Below are positions 26,094 through 34,018 of a stretch of DNA of 64,000 bases, in pieces (position 1 is the stretch's first letter; each line of letters opens with the position of its first letter). The DNA lies in assembly GCF_007655005.1 (NCBI RefSeq), contig NZ_SZVW01000011.1, positions 248,001 to 312,000 on the forward strand, given 5' to 3'. Source of the stretch: Streptomyces tibetensis. GTDB lineage: Bacteria; Actinomycetota; Actinomycetes; Streptomycetales; Streptomycetaceae. The position numbers were made by a program, and so were the translations under genes. A model generated the notes under the pieces. That model was not told the DNA's origin and did no database searches. It saw only the letters and a program-made list of their open reading frames with translations.

Positions 26094-26933
26094 ATGAAGC
26101 TCCGCAAGGTCACCGCCGCCTCGGCCACCGTCTTCGCCCTCGCCCTCACCGCCACCGCGTGCGGCGGCGACAACAGCACCGGCGGCGGCTCCGGCTCCGA
26201 CGGCGGCAAGACGATCACCGTCGGCATCAAGTTCGACCAGCCCGGCCTCGGCCAGAAGACGCCGCAGGGCTACGCCGGCTTCGACGTGGACGTCGCCACG
26301 TACGTCGCGAAGAAGCTCGGCTACAAGGCCGACCAGATCGAGTGGAAGGAAGCGAAGAGCGCCGACCGCGAGACCATGCTGAAGCGTGGTGACGTCGACT
26401 TCATCGCGGCGACGTACTCGATCACCCCGGAGCGTCAGCAGTCGGTCGACTTCGCCGGCCCGTACCTGCTGGCCCACCAGGATGTTCTGGTTCGTGCGGA
26501 CGACAACAAGATCAAGTCGCCGAAGGACCTGAACAACGCCAAGCTGTGCTCGGTCACGGGCTCCACCTCGGCGCAGAACGTCAAGGACAAGCTGGCCCCC
26601 AAGGCGCAGCTGCAGCCGTACCCGACGTACTCCGCCTGCCTGCCCGGCCTGCAGAACGGTGCCGTCGACGCGCTGACCACCGACGACTCGATCCTCGCCG
26701 GTTACGCCGCCCAGTCGCAGTTCAAGGGCAAGTTCAAGCTCGGCGGCTTCAAGCTGACGAACGAGAACTACGGCATCGGCGTCAAGAAGGGCAGCGACCT
26801 CAAGGACAAGATCAACAAGGCCCTCGAGGCCATGGTCGCCGACGGCGCCTGGCAGAAGGCCGTGGACAAGAACCTCGGCCCGGCCAACTACAAGAACGAG
26901 CCGGCGCCGAAGATCGGCGAGATCAAGAGCTGA
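26094..26933 (+). CDS. gluB: Glutamate-binding lipoprotein GluB
   Basis: The 279-residue periplasmic-binding-type lipoprotein has signal peptide KLRKVTAASATVFALALTAT and lipidation Cys in TACGG. SBP_bac_3 features include GKTITVGIKFDQPGLG, GFDVDVATYVAKKLGY and the ligand-contact segment FIAATYSITPERQQSVDFAG. Start ATG 26094 is 8 nt after AAGGA; an ATG three codons earlier overlaps that site. A Gly/Ser linker follows the lipobox. A hairpin after the gene may set its expression above the permease genes. Confidence 0.95.
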   Translation: MKLRKVTAASATVFALALTATACGGDNSTGGGSGSDGGKTITVGIKFDQPGLGQKTPQGYAGFDVDVATYVAKKLGYKADQIEWKEAKSADRETMLKRGDVDFIAATYSITPERQQSVDFAGPYLLAHQDVLVRADDNKIKSPKDLNNAKLCSVTGSTSAQNVKDKLAPKAQLQPYPTYSACLPGLQNGAVDALTTDDSILAGYAAQSQFKGKFKLGGFKLTNENYGIGVKKGSDLKDKINKALEAMVADGAWQKAVDKNLGPANYKNEPAPKIGEIKS

Positions 26934-26948
26934 AGCAGCGCCTGACAG

Positions 26949-26980
26949 GGTGCGCCGTCCACCGGAAGGGGCGGCGCACC
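26949..26980 (+). promoter_or_regulatory. Intercistronic hairpin gluB-gluC
   Basis: GGTGCGCCG (26949-26957) and CGGCGCACC (26972-26980) form a 9-bp stem extendable to 12. It lies between binding-protein and permease cistrons, where partial terminators or mRNA-stabilising stems are common in ABC importers. Confidence 0.5.
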
Positions 26981-27017
26981 GGCGTGGGCATCCCTACACG
27001 CGGAAGCACGGGAGATC

Positions 27018-27683
27018 GTGTTCGACTTTCTCAAGGATTACGACCTGCTGGGAGCCTTCTGGACGACAGTGCAGCTCGCTGTGCTCTCCGCCGTCGGCTC
27101 CCTGATCTGGGGCACCTTGCTGGCCGCCATGCGCGTCGGCCCGGTGCCGCTGATGCGCGGCTTCGGGACCGCGTACGTGAACATCGTGCGCAACATCCCG
27201 CTGACCGTCATCATCCTGTTCACGTCGCTGGGCCTGAACCAGACGTTGGGGGTCTCCCTCGGCGCGGACGACGTCGAGACGATCAACTTCCGGCTCTCCG
27301 TGCTGGGCCTGATTCTCTACACCTCGTCCTTCGTGTGCGAGGCACTGCGCTCCGGCATCAACACGGTGCCGGTCGGGCAGGCGGAGGCGGCCCGCGCGAT
27401 CGGTCTCAACTTCCGCCAGGTGCTGGGGCTTGTCGTGCTGCCGCAGGCGTTCCGTTCGTCCGTCGTCCCGCTCGCGAACGTGCTGATCGCCCTCATCAAG
27501 AACACCACGGTGGCCGCCGCCATCGGTGTCGCCGAAGCGGCGGTACTGATGAAGGAGATGATCGAGAACGAGGCACAGCTGTTGCTGATCTCGGCGATCA
27601 TCGCGTTCGGTTTCGTGATCCTGACGCTGCCGACCGGCCTGTTCCTCGGCTGGGTGGGCAAGAAGGTGGCGGTGAAGCGATGA
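27018..27683 (+). CDS. gluC: Glutamate ABC transporter permease GluC
   Basis: The 221-residue membrane permease of the HisMQ class starts at GTG 27018 behind GGGAG. It has about five helices and the coupling EAA loop VGQAEAARAIGLNFRQVLGL VVLP (broken here for length), where GluA docks. Its TGA overlaps the gluD ATG (ATGA). Confidence 0.94.
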   Translation: MFDFLKDYDLLGAFWTTVQLAVLSAVGSLIWGTLLAAMRVGPVPLMRGFGTAYVNIVRNIPLTVIILFTSLGLNQTLGVSLGADDVETINFRLSVLGLILYTSSFVCEALRSGINTVPVGQAEAARAIGLNFRQVLGLVVLPQAFRSSVVPLANVLIALIKNTTVAAAIGVAEAAVLMKEMIENEAQLLLISAIIAFGFVILTLPTGLFLGWVGKKVAVKR

Positions 27684-28573
27684 GCTCCGTTCTGTACGAC
27701 GCGCAGGGCCCTCGCGCCAAGCGTCGCAACGTCCTCCTCACGGTGGTCTTCCTGGTCGCCGTCGCCGCTCTGCTGTGGTGGGTGATCGGAACCCTCAAGG
27801 ACAAGGGCCAGCTGGAATGGGCCCTGTGGCAGCCGTTCGTCCACACCGAGGCCTGGTCCACGTACATCTGGCCGGGTCTGCAGAACACCTTGAAGGCCGC
27901 CGCTCTGGCGGTGATCATCGCGATGCCGTTGGGCGCGGTCCTCGGCATCGCCCGTCTGTCGGACCACGTGTGGGTCAGGGTGCCGGCCGCGGTCGTGGTC
28001 GAGTTCTTCCGGTCCATCCCGGTGCTGGTCCTGATGATCTTCGGCCTCGCTCTCTTCGCCGAGTACACCAACGTCACCTCCGACGACCGTCCGCTCTACG
28101 CGGTCGTCACCGGCCTGGTGCTGTACAACGCCTCCGTCCTGGCGGAGATCGTCCGGGCGGGCATCCTGTCCCTGCCCAAGGGGCAGTCCGAGGCGGCGAT
28201 GGCGATCGGCCTGCGCAAGGGCCAGTTGATGCGCCTGGTCCTGCTGCCGCAGGCCGTCACCGCGATGCTTCCGGCCATCGTCAGCCAGCTCGTCGTCATC
28301 GTGAAGGACACCGCACTCGGCGGCGCCGTCCTCACCTACTCCGAACTGCTCTCCTCGGCGAACACGATGAGCGGCTACTACGGCGCGAACATCATCGCCA
28401 GCTTCACGGTCGTGGCGGTCATCTTCATCGCGCTCAACTTCGCCCTCACCTCGTTCGCCAGCTGGCTGGAGCGCCGACTGCGGCGGGCCAAGAAGTCGAC
28501 GGGCGCGGTCGTGGGCGCGAACGACGCGGAGATCGCCGGCACGGCGGGGACCGGCGCCGGAGGCACCGTCTGA
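27680..28573 (+). CDS. gluD: Glutamate ABC transporter permease GluD
   Basis: The 297-residue HisMQ-type permease has an N-terminal helix (NVLLTVVFLVAVAALLWWVI), a periplasmic loop, then the permease core with EAA loop KGQSEAAMAIGLRKGQLMRL. The cytoplasmic C-terminus is basic then Gly/Ala-rich. Translation is coupled to gluC by a 4-bp overlap. A strong terminator follows 28 bp after the stop, ending the gluABCD operon. Confidence 0.94.
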   Translation: MSSVLYDAQGPRAKRRNVLLTVVFLVAVAALLWWVIGTLKDKGQLEWALWQPFVHTEAWSTYIWPGLQNTLKAAALAVIIAMPLGAVLGIARLSDHVWVRVPAAVVVEFFRSIPVLVLMIFGLALFAEYTNVTSDDRPLYAVVTGLVLYNASVLAEIVRAGILSLPKGQSEAAMAIGLRKGQLMRLVLLPQAVTAMLPAIVSQLVVIVKDTALGGAVLTYSELLSSANTMSGYYGANIIASFTVVAVIFIALNFALTSFASWLERRLRRAKKSTGAVVGANDAEIAGTAGTGAGGTV

Positions 28574-28600
28574 CACCCGGTCACCTCACGTGACACACTC

Positions 28601-28630
28601 AGGGGCAGTGGCATGATCGCCACTGCCCCT
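28601..28630 (+). terminator. gluABCD terminator
   Basis: AGGGGCAGTGGC (28601-28612) and GCCACTGCCCCT (28619-28630) form a perfect 12-bp stem with a 6-nt loop. Confidence 0.85.
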
Positions 28631-28749
28631 GGTCACTTGACGCAAGCACCGGCAATGGGTTGCATACGTTCTGTGATCGTGCACCCTGCTCCGACTTCCT
28701 GTTCACCTACGTCTCTCAGGACACCACCGCGGGCAGGGGGCGCCACGCC

Positions 28750-30357
28750 GTGGACCCGGTGATCATCGTCGGAGCTGGGCCCGTGGGGCTCACGCTCGCC
28801 CTGGCGCTGGCGCGTCAGGAGGTGCCGTGCGTCGTCCTCGACGAGGGCCCCGGCAAGGACGAACCCCGCGCGGCGCGCACCGTCGTCCTGCGCGAGGACA
28901 CCGCCGCCCTCGTGGAACGGCTGACCGGCATGCCCCTCGCCCGGGCCGGTGCGCACTGGGCCGGATGGCGGTCGGTGCGGCGCAAGCAGGTGATGCGCGA
29001 AGTGGTTTTCGACGACACCGAGCCCTCCCCTCTGCACATCGCCCAGCACGTGCTGACCGGCGCCCTGCGCGCCGCCCTCGCGGACGAACGGCTGGTCAAG
29101 ATCGCGGTGGAGAGCCGCCTCGACGGCCTCGAACAAGAGCCCTCGGGCGTTACGGCCCACACCCGCGGCCCCAAGGGCACCTGGTGGCGCGGCAGTTACC
29201 TGGTCGGCTGCGACGGCCCCCGCTCGACCGTGCGCAAGATCCAGGACATCCGCTTCCCGGGCCGTACGGCGGTGGAACGTCACGCCGTCGCCGCGCTCCG
29301 TACGGAACTGCCCTTCTACGACGAGGCGTTGCTGCACCGCCTGCCGCCATGGCGCATGTCCGGGCCCTCGGCCGGCGAGGTCACGGCACGTCCGCTGCCG
29401 GACGGCGTCTGGCGCCTGGACTGGCTCCTGCCGCCCGGCAAGGACCTGGTCACCCCCGAACTGCTGCTCACCCGCATCCGGGAAACGCTGGCCGGCTGGG
29501 CGGGCGGCACGACCCCGCCCTACGAGCTGCTGGACACCGGGGTCCACACCGTCCACCACCGGCTGGCCCGCCGCTGGCGCGCCGACCGTGTGTTCCTCGC
29601 CGGGGACGCGGCCCACCTGCTCGGCGCGCTGGGCACGCACGGACTGGACGAGGGCCTGCGGGACGCCGACAATCTCGCCTGGAAGCTTGCCCTGGCCTGG
29701 CACCACGGGCCGCACGAGGCACTCCTCGACAGCTACCAGACGGAACGCCGGGCGGTCGTCGCCGCCCGGCTCCGCGCCGCCGACCAGGCACTGCCGCTGC
29801 TGCGCGGCGGTGGCGGGCTGCGGGCCGTCGTCCCGGGTTCGTCCCGGGGCCACGACGCCCTGCTCACCGAGGGTCACCTGGGGTACGGCCAGCTCGGCGC
29901 GCCGGGGGCGCACGCCGACTCGCCGCTCGCCCCCGGCCCCCTCGAAGGGGAGGTCCCGGTCGACACACCACTCGGTGCACCGGTCACCGACGTACGGGTC
30001 ACCGCGGAGGACGGCACCTTCGTGCGACTGCGGGACCGGCTCGGCCGCGGTGCGCTGCTCGTGGTGCTGATCGCACCGGGCACAGGTGTCTGGGAGCGCA
30101 AGCACTGGGTCAGCGCGGGCATCATGCCGCAGCTCGCGGCGGCGGTCACGGCACTGCCGCACCACGCCGAGCTGCTCGTCGCCGAAGGCTACCCGGGTGC
30201 GGCCGCGCACACGGTGCTGCTGGTGCGTCCCGACGGGCACCTCGTCACCGCGCTGGGCGGGGTGCGCCCGGCCGATCTGTACGCCGCGGCGGAGGCCACG
30301 GTGGGCGGACCGGTGAAGGCGCAGGCCGAGGCCGGCGCTTCGGCCGGTTCACGCTGA
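28750..30357 (+). CDS. FAD-dependent aromatic monooxygenase-like protein
   Basis: The 535-residue class A flavoprotein starts at GTG 28750 behind GGGGG. It has the dinucleotide fold VIIVGAGPVGLTLALALAR, the DG-type motif YLVGCDGPRSTVRK, and the GD motif RVFLAGDAAHLLGALGTHG with a helix DEGLRDADNLAWKLALAW. A C-terminal thioredoxin-like domain follows, as in PheA/TfdB-type hydroxylases. It would use NAD(P)H and O2 to hydroxylate an unknown aromatic substrate. It stands alone between the glu terminator and the cysteine locus. Confidence 0.88.
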   Translation: MDPVIIVGAGPVGLTLALALARQEVPCVVLDEGPGKDEPRAARTVVLREDTAALVERLTGMPLARAGAHWAGWRSVRRKQVMREVVFDDTEPSPLHIAQHVLTGALRAALADERLVKIAVESRLDGLEQEPSGVTAHTRGPKGTWWRGSYLVGCDGPRSTVRKIQDIRFPGRTAVERHAVAALRTELPFYDEALLHRLPPWRMSGPSAGEVTARPLPDGVWRLDWLLPPGKDLVTPELLLTRIRETLAGWAGGTTPPYELLDTGVHTVHHRLARRWRADRVFLAGDAAHLLGALGTHGLDEGLRDADNLAWKLALAWHHGPHEALLDSYQTERRAVVAARLRAADQALPLLRGGGGLRAVVPGSSRGHDALLTEGHLGYGQLGAPGAHADSPLAPGPLEGEVPVDTPLGAPVTDVRVTAEDGTFVRLRDRLGRGALLVVLIAPGTGVWERKHWVSAGIMPQLAAAVTALPHHAELLVAEGYPGAAAHTVLLVRPDGHLVTALGGVRPADLYAAAEATVGGPVKAQAEAGASAGSR

Positions 30358-30428
30358 GGTCGACCCGGGGAGTCGGTCCCGGGTCTTACCCCGGGTTTCG
30401 CCCCGGGTTTCGGCCCCGCGGTGATGTG

Positions 30429-30464
30429 CTCACTGTCACAGTGCGTCCGCATGGTGACAGTGAG
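30429..30464. promoter_or_regulatory. Long dyad abutting the leader promoter (operator candidate)
   Basis: CTCACTGTCAC (30429-30439) and GTGACAGTGAG (30454-30464) are a perfect 11-bp inverted repeat separated by 14 nt. The left arm also overlaps an internal palindrome CACTGT-C-ACAGTG (30431-30443), giving three ACAGTG half-sites. The right arm ends at the base before the -35 hexamer, the position expected for an activator or repressor site. Confidence 0.6.
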
Positions 30465-30493
30465 TTGACCCGTCCGGGCGGCCGTGGTGTACT
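30465..30493 (+). promoter_or_regulatory. Vegetative-type promoter of the cysteine leader operon
   Basis: TTGACC (30465-30470), 17-bp spacer, TGTACT (30488-30493). Expected transcription start is at 30500-30501, coinciding with the GTG of the leader ORF, so the leader is probably translated from a leaderless end. Confidence 0.65.
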
Positions 30494-30500
30494 CCGGTGC

Positions 30501-30587
30501 GTGACCGACACCTGTGTGCGCCTGTGGCGGAGGGTCCATATGGACCTCCTCCGCTATGCGGGCTGCGTGTGTCGCCCGTCCTGCTGA
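30501..30587 (+). CDS. Cysteine-rich leader peptide upstream of cysteine dioxygenase
   Basis: This 28-codon ORF (GTG to TGA) encodes TDTCVRLWRRVHMDLLRYAG followed by CVCRPSC: four cysteines, three near the end, and the RRxHxDLxR core of short putative leader peptides known upstream of Streptomyces sulfur genes. An internal ATG (30540) with GGAGG 6 nt upstream could also initiate a 15-residue version. That GGAGG lies in a hairpin (30527-30554). The location between a good promoter and the cysteine dioxygenase gene suggests cysteine-responsive control; Mycobacterium polycysteine leaderless ORFs are a precedent. Coding is inferred, not proven. Confidence 0.65.
   Translation: MTDTCVRLWRRVHMDLLRYAGCVCRPSC
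30527..30554 (+). promoter_or_regulatory. Hairpin inside the leader ORF masking GGAGG
   Basis: GCGGAGG plus GTCCAT (30527-30539) pairs with ATGGAC plus CCTCCGC (30540-30545, 30548-30554), with a 2-nt bulge. The stem includes the GGAGG that would serve the internal ATG at 30540, with its complement CCTCC in the leader coding sequence. Confidence 0.55.
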
Positions 30588-30683
30588 ATTCGCATTCCTC
30601 TTCTTTGTGCGCGCGCCGCGCTCTGTCCGTCGGCTGCCGCGCCTCGCCCGCGAACCCTCATCAGGACCTTCAGGACGGCACCC

Positions 30684-31220
30684 GTGTCTGTATCCCCTTC
30701 TGCCACCCCCTCTGTCTCCACCGGTCCGGCCCCCACCCAGGCCGACCTCTACGACTTCGTCCGGCGCACGGCCGCCGACACCGAGCTGATCGACTCCCTG
30801 CCGCTCGACCCGGAGGGCCGCACATGGGTGCGGCTGGACGGGCCCGGCGGCAGCGAAGCGTGGCTGATCGGCTGGCCGCCCGGCACGGGCACCGGCTGGC
30901 ACGACCACGCCGAATCGGTCGGTGCCTTTCTGACCGCTTCGGGCGAGCTCAAGGAGAACTCGCTCGCGGCTCGGCTGCCCACCGACGGCTGGAAGACCCT
31001 GGAGCTCACCGACGACGTGGACCGGGAACGCCGGCTGCGGGCCGGCCAGGGCCGCGCCTTCGGCCGACACCACGTCCACGAGGTGCTCAATGAGTCCCCC
31101 GACCGGCACGCGATCTCCGTCCACGCCTACTACCCGCCTCTGCCGCAGATCCGCCGCTACAGCCGCAGCGGCCCCGTCCTGCGACTCGAGCAGGTCGAGC
31201 GACCGGAGGACTGGCAGTGA
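30684..31220 (+). CDS. Cysteine dioxygenase family protein
   Basis: The 178-residue cupin of the cysteine dioxygenase type I family catalyses Cys + O2 to cysteine sulfinate in characterised members. Iron ligands are visible as WHDHAES (~71-77) and the third His in GRHHVHEVLN (~126). PGTGTGWHDHAESVGAFLT is the typical actinobacterial signature. GTG 30684 is 8 nt after AGGA. The 96-bp space after the leader ORF is T/C-rich and may carry an attenuation step. Its stop overlaps the rhodanese GTG. Confidence 0.92.
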   Translation: MSVSPSATPSVSTGPAPTQADLYDFVRRTAADTELIDSLPLDPEGRTWVRLDGPGGSEAWLIGWPPGTGTGWHDHAESVGAFLTASGELKENSLAARLPTDGWKTLELTDDVDRERRLRAGQGRAFGRHHVHEVLNESPDRHAISVHAYYPPLPQIRRYSRSGPVLRLEQVERPEDWQ

Positions 31221-31636
31221 GCGCCGCACCCGGGCCGTCGAGCCGAGACACCCAACCGCCGGTCGGCATCGACGAGTTGCTGGACCGCGTCCGGGCGGGC
31301 TACGAGCGGATCGAAGCGCAGGATGCGTACGAGGCTGCCGAGGCCGGCGACGCGCTCCTGGTCGACATCCGCTACGCCGCCCTGCGCGATCGGGACGGCC
31401 TCATTCCCGGCGCCCTTGTCGTCGAGCGCAACGAACTGGAATGGCGCCTCGATCCCCAGGGCAGCCACCGTCTCCCCGAGGCCACGAGCCACGCCCTGCG
31501 CATCGTCGTGATCTGCAACGAGGGCTACGCGTCGAGCCTGGCGGCCGAGTCCTTGCACCAATTGGGCCTGCACCGGGCCACGGACCTGGTCGGAGGCTTC
31601 CAGGCATGGCGGGCGGCGGGGTTGCCGGTGGAGTGA
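31217..31636 (+). CDS. Rhodanese-like sulfurtransferase
   Basis: The 139-residue single-domain rhodanese has LLVDIRYAALRDRDGLIPGA and the active-site loop CNEGYASSLAA with the catalytic Cys, ending LVGGFQAWRAAGLPVE. It moves sulfane sulfur between donors and acceptors. Its GTG overlaps the cysteine dioxygenase stop (GTGA), so the two act as one unit in cysteine catabolism or sulfane-sulfur handling. Convergent with recX. Confidence 0.92.
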   Translation: MSAAPGPSSRDTQPPVGIDELLDRVRAGYERIEAQDAYEAAEAGDALLVDIRYAALRDRDGLIPGALVVERNELEWRLDPQGSHRLPEATSHALRIVVICNEGYASSLAAESLHQLGLHRATDLVGGFQAWRAAGLPVE

Positions 31637-31650
31637 GAGCGAGGGCTGCT

Positions 31651-31729
31651 AGGGGATAGCGGCGGCAGTTGCTCGGCGGGGCCATGCGACTGCTTCGGGC
31701 CCCGACCTCGTCCTGCCGGCGATACCCCT
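31651..31729. terminator. Imperfect bidirectional terminator, rhodanese-recX
   Basis: AGGGGATAGCGGCGGCAG (31651-31668) and CTGCCGGCGATACCCCT (31713-31729) pair imperfectly. An inner stem CGGGGCC/GGCCCCG near 31676-31705 is perfect. The structure lies between convergent genes and touches the recX stop. Confidence 0.4.
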
Positions 31730-32550
31730 CAGAATCCCTCGTCCCCGAAAAACTCCGTGTCCTCTCCCTCTTCCTCCAGCGCCTGCCGGACCACCCGCAG
31801 GGCCATGCCCTCGGGGTAGCCCTTGCGGGCGAGCATGCCCGCGAGGCGGCGGAGGCGTTTGTCACGGTCGAGCCCGCGGGTGGAGCGGAGCTTGCGTGCG
31901 ACGAGCTCGCGTGCGGTCTCCTCCTCCTGCTCGGAGTCGAGCTGGGAGACCGCCTCGTCGATCAGCGTGGAGTCGACGCCCTTGGTTCGCAGCTCCCGGG
32001 CGAGCGCACGCCGGGCGAGCCCTCTGCCGTGGTGGCGAGACTCCACCCAGGCGTCCGCGAAGGCACTGTCGTTGATGAGGCCGACCTCTTCGAACCGTGA
32101 GAGGACCTCTTCGGCGGCGTCGTCCGGGATCTGCCGCTTGCGCAGGGCGTCGGCGAGTTGCTTACGGGTCCGTGGGGTCCCGGTGAGCAGGCGCAGGCAG
32201 ATCGCCCGTGCCCGCTCGACCGGGTCCCCCGGAGGTGCCTCCTGCTCGGCCCTCGACGAGGAGAGGGCACCTCCGTCCTCGGTATCGGCCGCCGCCTCAC
32301 CGAAGCCACGCCGACGACGACCGCGCCTGCCGCGCGGCCCGCCGTCACGCGAGCCGCCTCCGGGTGAGCCGCCCCCGTGCGGCCCGGTGTCGCCCCCGTC
32401 TCCGTACAGCCGGTCGTCCTCGGGTGGGGTGGCGTCCCCGAAGCCGTCCGCCTCGTCCACGGCAGAGCCCGTGTCGCCTCCGGTGCCCCTCCCCCGTGGG
32501 GCACCGGAGGCGGCGTACTCGTACTCCGCCCAGTCGGTTCGCCGTGTCAC
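31729..32550 (-). CDS. recX: Recombination regulator RecX
   Basis: The 273-residue protein comprises an N-terminal ~105-residue Gly/Asp/Arg-rich low-complexity extension, then the RecX core of three helical repeats (RARAICLRLLTGTPRTRKQL, ALRKRQIPDDAAEEVLSRFE, DSAFADAWVESRHHGRGLAR, RLAGMLARKGYPEGMALRVV). It binds RecA filaments and restrains RecA activity. GTG 32550 lies 3 bp after the recA stop, so the two are cotranscribed. The disordered extension is longer than in enterobacterial RecX but common in Streptomyces. Confidence 0.95.
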   Translation of the reverse strand: MTRRTDWAEYEYAASGAPRGRGTGGDTGSAVDEADGFGDATPPEDDRLYGDGGDTGPHGGGSPGGGSRDGGPRGRRGRRRRGFGEAAADTEDGGALSSSRAEQEAPPGDPVERARAICLRLLTGTPRTRKQLADALRKRQIPDDAAEEVLSRFEEVGLINDSAFADAWVESRHHGRGLARRALARELRTKGVDSTLIDEAVSQLDSEQEEETARELVARKLRSTRGLDRDKRLRRLAGMLARKGYPEGMALRVVRQALEEEGEDTEFFGDEGF

Positions 32551-32553
32551 AGG

Positions 32554-33678
32554 TCAGCTCTTGGCTGCGGCGGCCTTGGACTTGGCGGTCTTGGCCGGTG
32601 CCGGGGCCGGGACAGCCGGTGCCGCGTCAGCCGGTGCGGAGGCCGCGGCGTCCGTACCCGGCTCGGCGGCCGGCTCCTCGGGGCGCACGCCGACGCCCAG
32701 CTTCTCCTTGATCTTCTTCTCGATCTCGTTGGCCAGGTCGGGATTGTCCTTGAGGAAGTTGCGCGCGTTCTCCTTGCCCTGGCCGAGCTGGTCACCCTCG
32801 TACGTGTACCAGGCACCGGCCTTGCGGACGAAGCCGTGCTCCACGCCCATGTCGATCAGACCGCCCTCGCGGCTGATGCCCTGGCCGTAGAGGATGTCGA
32901 ACTCGGCCTGCTTGAAGGGCGGCGCGACCTTGTTCTTGACGACCTTGCAGCGGGTGCGGTTGCCGACCGCCTCCGTGCCGTCCTTCAGGGTCTCGATGCG
33001 GCGGATGTCGATGCGCACCGAGGCGTAGAACTTCAGCGCCCGGCCACCGGTCGTGGTCTCGGGGGAGCCGAACATCACGCCGATCTTCTCGCGGAGCTGG
33101 TTGATGAAGATGGCGGTGGTCTTGGACTGGTTGAGCGCGCTGGTGATCTTCCGCAGGGCCTGGCTCATCAGGCGGGCCTGCAGACCGACGTGGCTGTCGC
33201 CCATCTCGCCCTCGATCTCCGCGCGCGGGACGAGCGCGGCGACGGAGTCGATGACGATGAGGTCGAGGGCACCGGAGCGGACCAGCATGTCCACGATCTC
33301 CAGGGCCTGCTCGCCGTTGTCCGGCTGGGAGAGGATGAGGTTGTCGATGTCGACGCCGAGCTTCTTCGCGTACTCGGGGTCGAGGGCGTGCTCCGCGTCG
33401 ACGAAGGCGACCTGGCCGCCGGCCTTCTGCGCGTTCGCCACCGCGTGCAGGGTCAGGGTGGTCTTACCGGAGGACTCCGGTCCGTAGACCTCGACGACGC
33501 GGCCGCGCGGCAGGCCGCCCACGCCGAGGGCCACGTCGAGGGCGGTGGACCCGGTCGGGATGACCTCGATGGGCTCGTTCACCCGGTCGCCCATGCGCAT
33601 GACCGCGCCCTTGCCGAATTGCCGTTCAATCTGTGCGAGCGCGGCATCCAGGGCCTTCTCGCGGTCGGTTCCTGCCAT
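32554..33678 (-). CDS. recA: Recombinase RecA
   Basis: The 374-residue strand-exchange protein and SOS co-protease has Walker A GPESSGKT near residue 66, Walker B LIVIDSVAAL, loop L1/L2 segments (GEMGDSHVGLQARLMSQALR, FINQLREKIGVMFGSPETTT) and an Ala/Pro/Lys-rich C-terminal tail. ATG 33678 gives the standard Streptomyces length; the ribosome site (GGTGGA) is weak. The upstream region contains an SOS-box candidate and a DnaA box. Confidence 0.98.
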   Translation of the reverse strand: MAGTDREKALDAALAQIERQFGKGAVMRMGDRVNEPIEVIPTGSTALDVALGVGGLPRGRVVEVYGPESSGKTTLTLHAVANAQKAGGQVAFVDAEHALDPEYAKKLGVDIDNLILSQPDNGEQALEIVDMLVRSGALDLIVIDSVAALVPRAEIEGEMGDSHVGLQARLMSQALRKITSALNQSKTTAIFINQLREKIGVMFGSPETTTGGRALKFYASVRIDIRRIETLKDGTEAVGNRTRCKVVKNKVAPPFKQAEFDILYGQGISREGGLIDMGVEHGFVRKAGAWYTYEGDQLGQGKENARNFLKDNPDLANEIEKKIKEKLGVGVRPEEPAAEPGTDAAASAPADAAPAVPAPAPAKTAKSKAAAAKS

Positions 33679-33767
33679 GGGTTCCACCCGATTTGCTTGA
33701 GTCGATCGCTTCACGTCAAAGACGCTAACGCCTGCCACTGACAACGCGCCCCGACGCACGTCCGGCC

Positions 33768-33776
33768 TGTGGATAA
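33768..33776 (-). promoter_or_regulatory. Consensus DnaA box upstream of recA
   Basis: TGTGGATAA on the plus strand, i.e. TTATCCACA reading toward recA, is a perfect DnaA box, 90 bp before the start. It is single; there is no cluster. Confidence 0.5.
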
Positions 33777-33841
33777 CTCGGGCACTTCTCTACCCAAAGT
33801 ACGTCGAAATGCCCTTCGTTGAGCCTCGCCGGTCCCTCCAT

Positions 33842-33857
33842 GAGAATGGATGTTCGA
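33842..33857 (-). promoter_or_regulatory. LexA (SOS) box candidate of recA
   Basis: Read on the minus strand: TC-GAAC-ATCC-ATTC-TC. It matches the actinobacterial GAAC-N4-GTTC operator with one half-site change (ATTC for GTTC), about 165 bp upstream of the recA start. No other gene lies in the 340-bp gap 33679-34018. Confidence 0.55.
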
Positions 33858-34018
33858 TTTTGGTGTCAAGCGCACCACGCGGCACCTCCCGACCGAGCCG
33901 GCACCATTCGTTCCATGTCCCAGCACGTGCTGTCGGCCTTCCCCCGAAGGCCGCCCCCATGTCTCGGGCTGGCTGCCGCCGATCGCCGGCGACCTGGTCG
34001 GATCGCCGGGCGGCAAGG

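Noticed and set aside
28633..30240. Long minus-strand frame opposite the FAD monooxygenase
   Set aside because: Low-complexity antisense translation; the plus strand has clear FAD motifs.
33768..33776. DnaA box considered as part of a replication origin
   Set aside because: Only one box, no cluster, and no dnaA/dnaN context.
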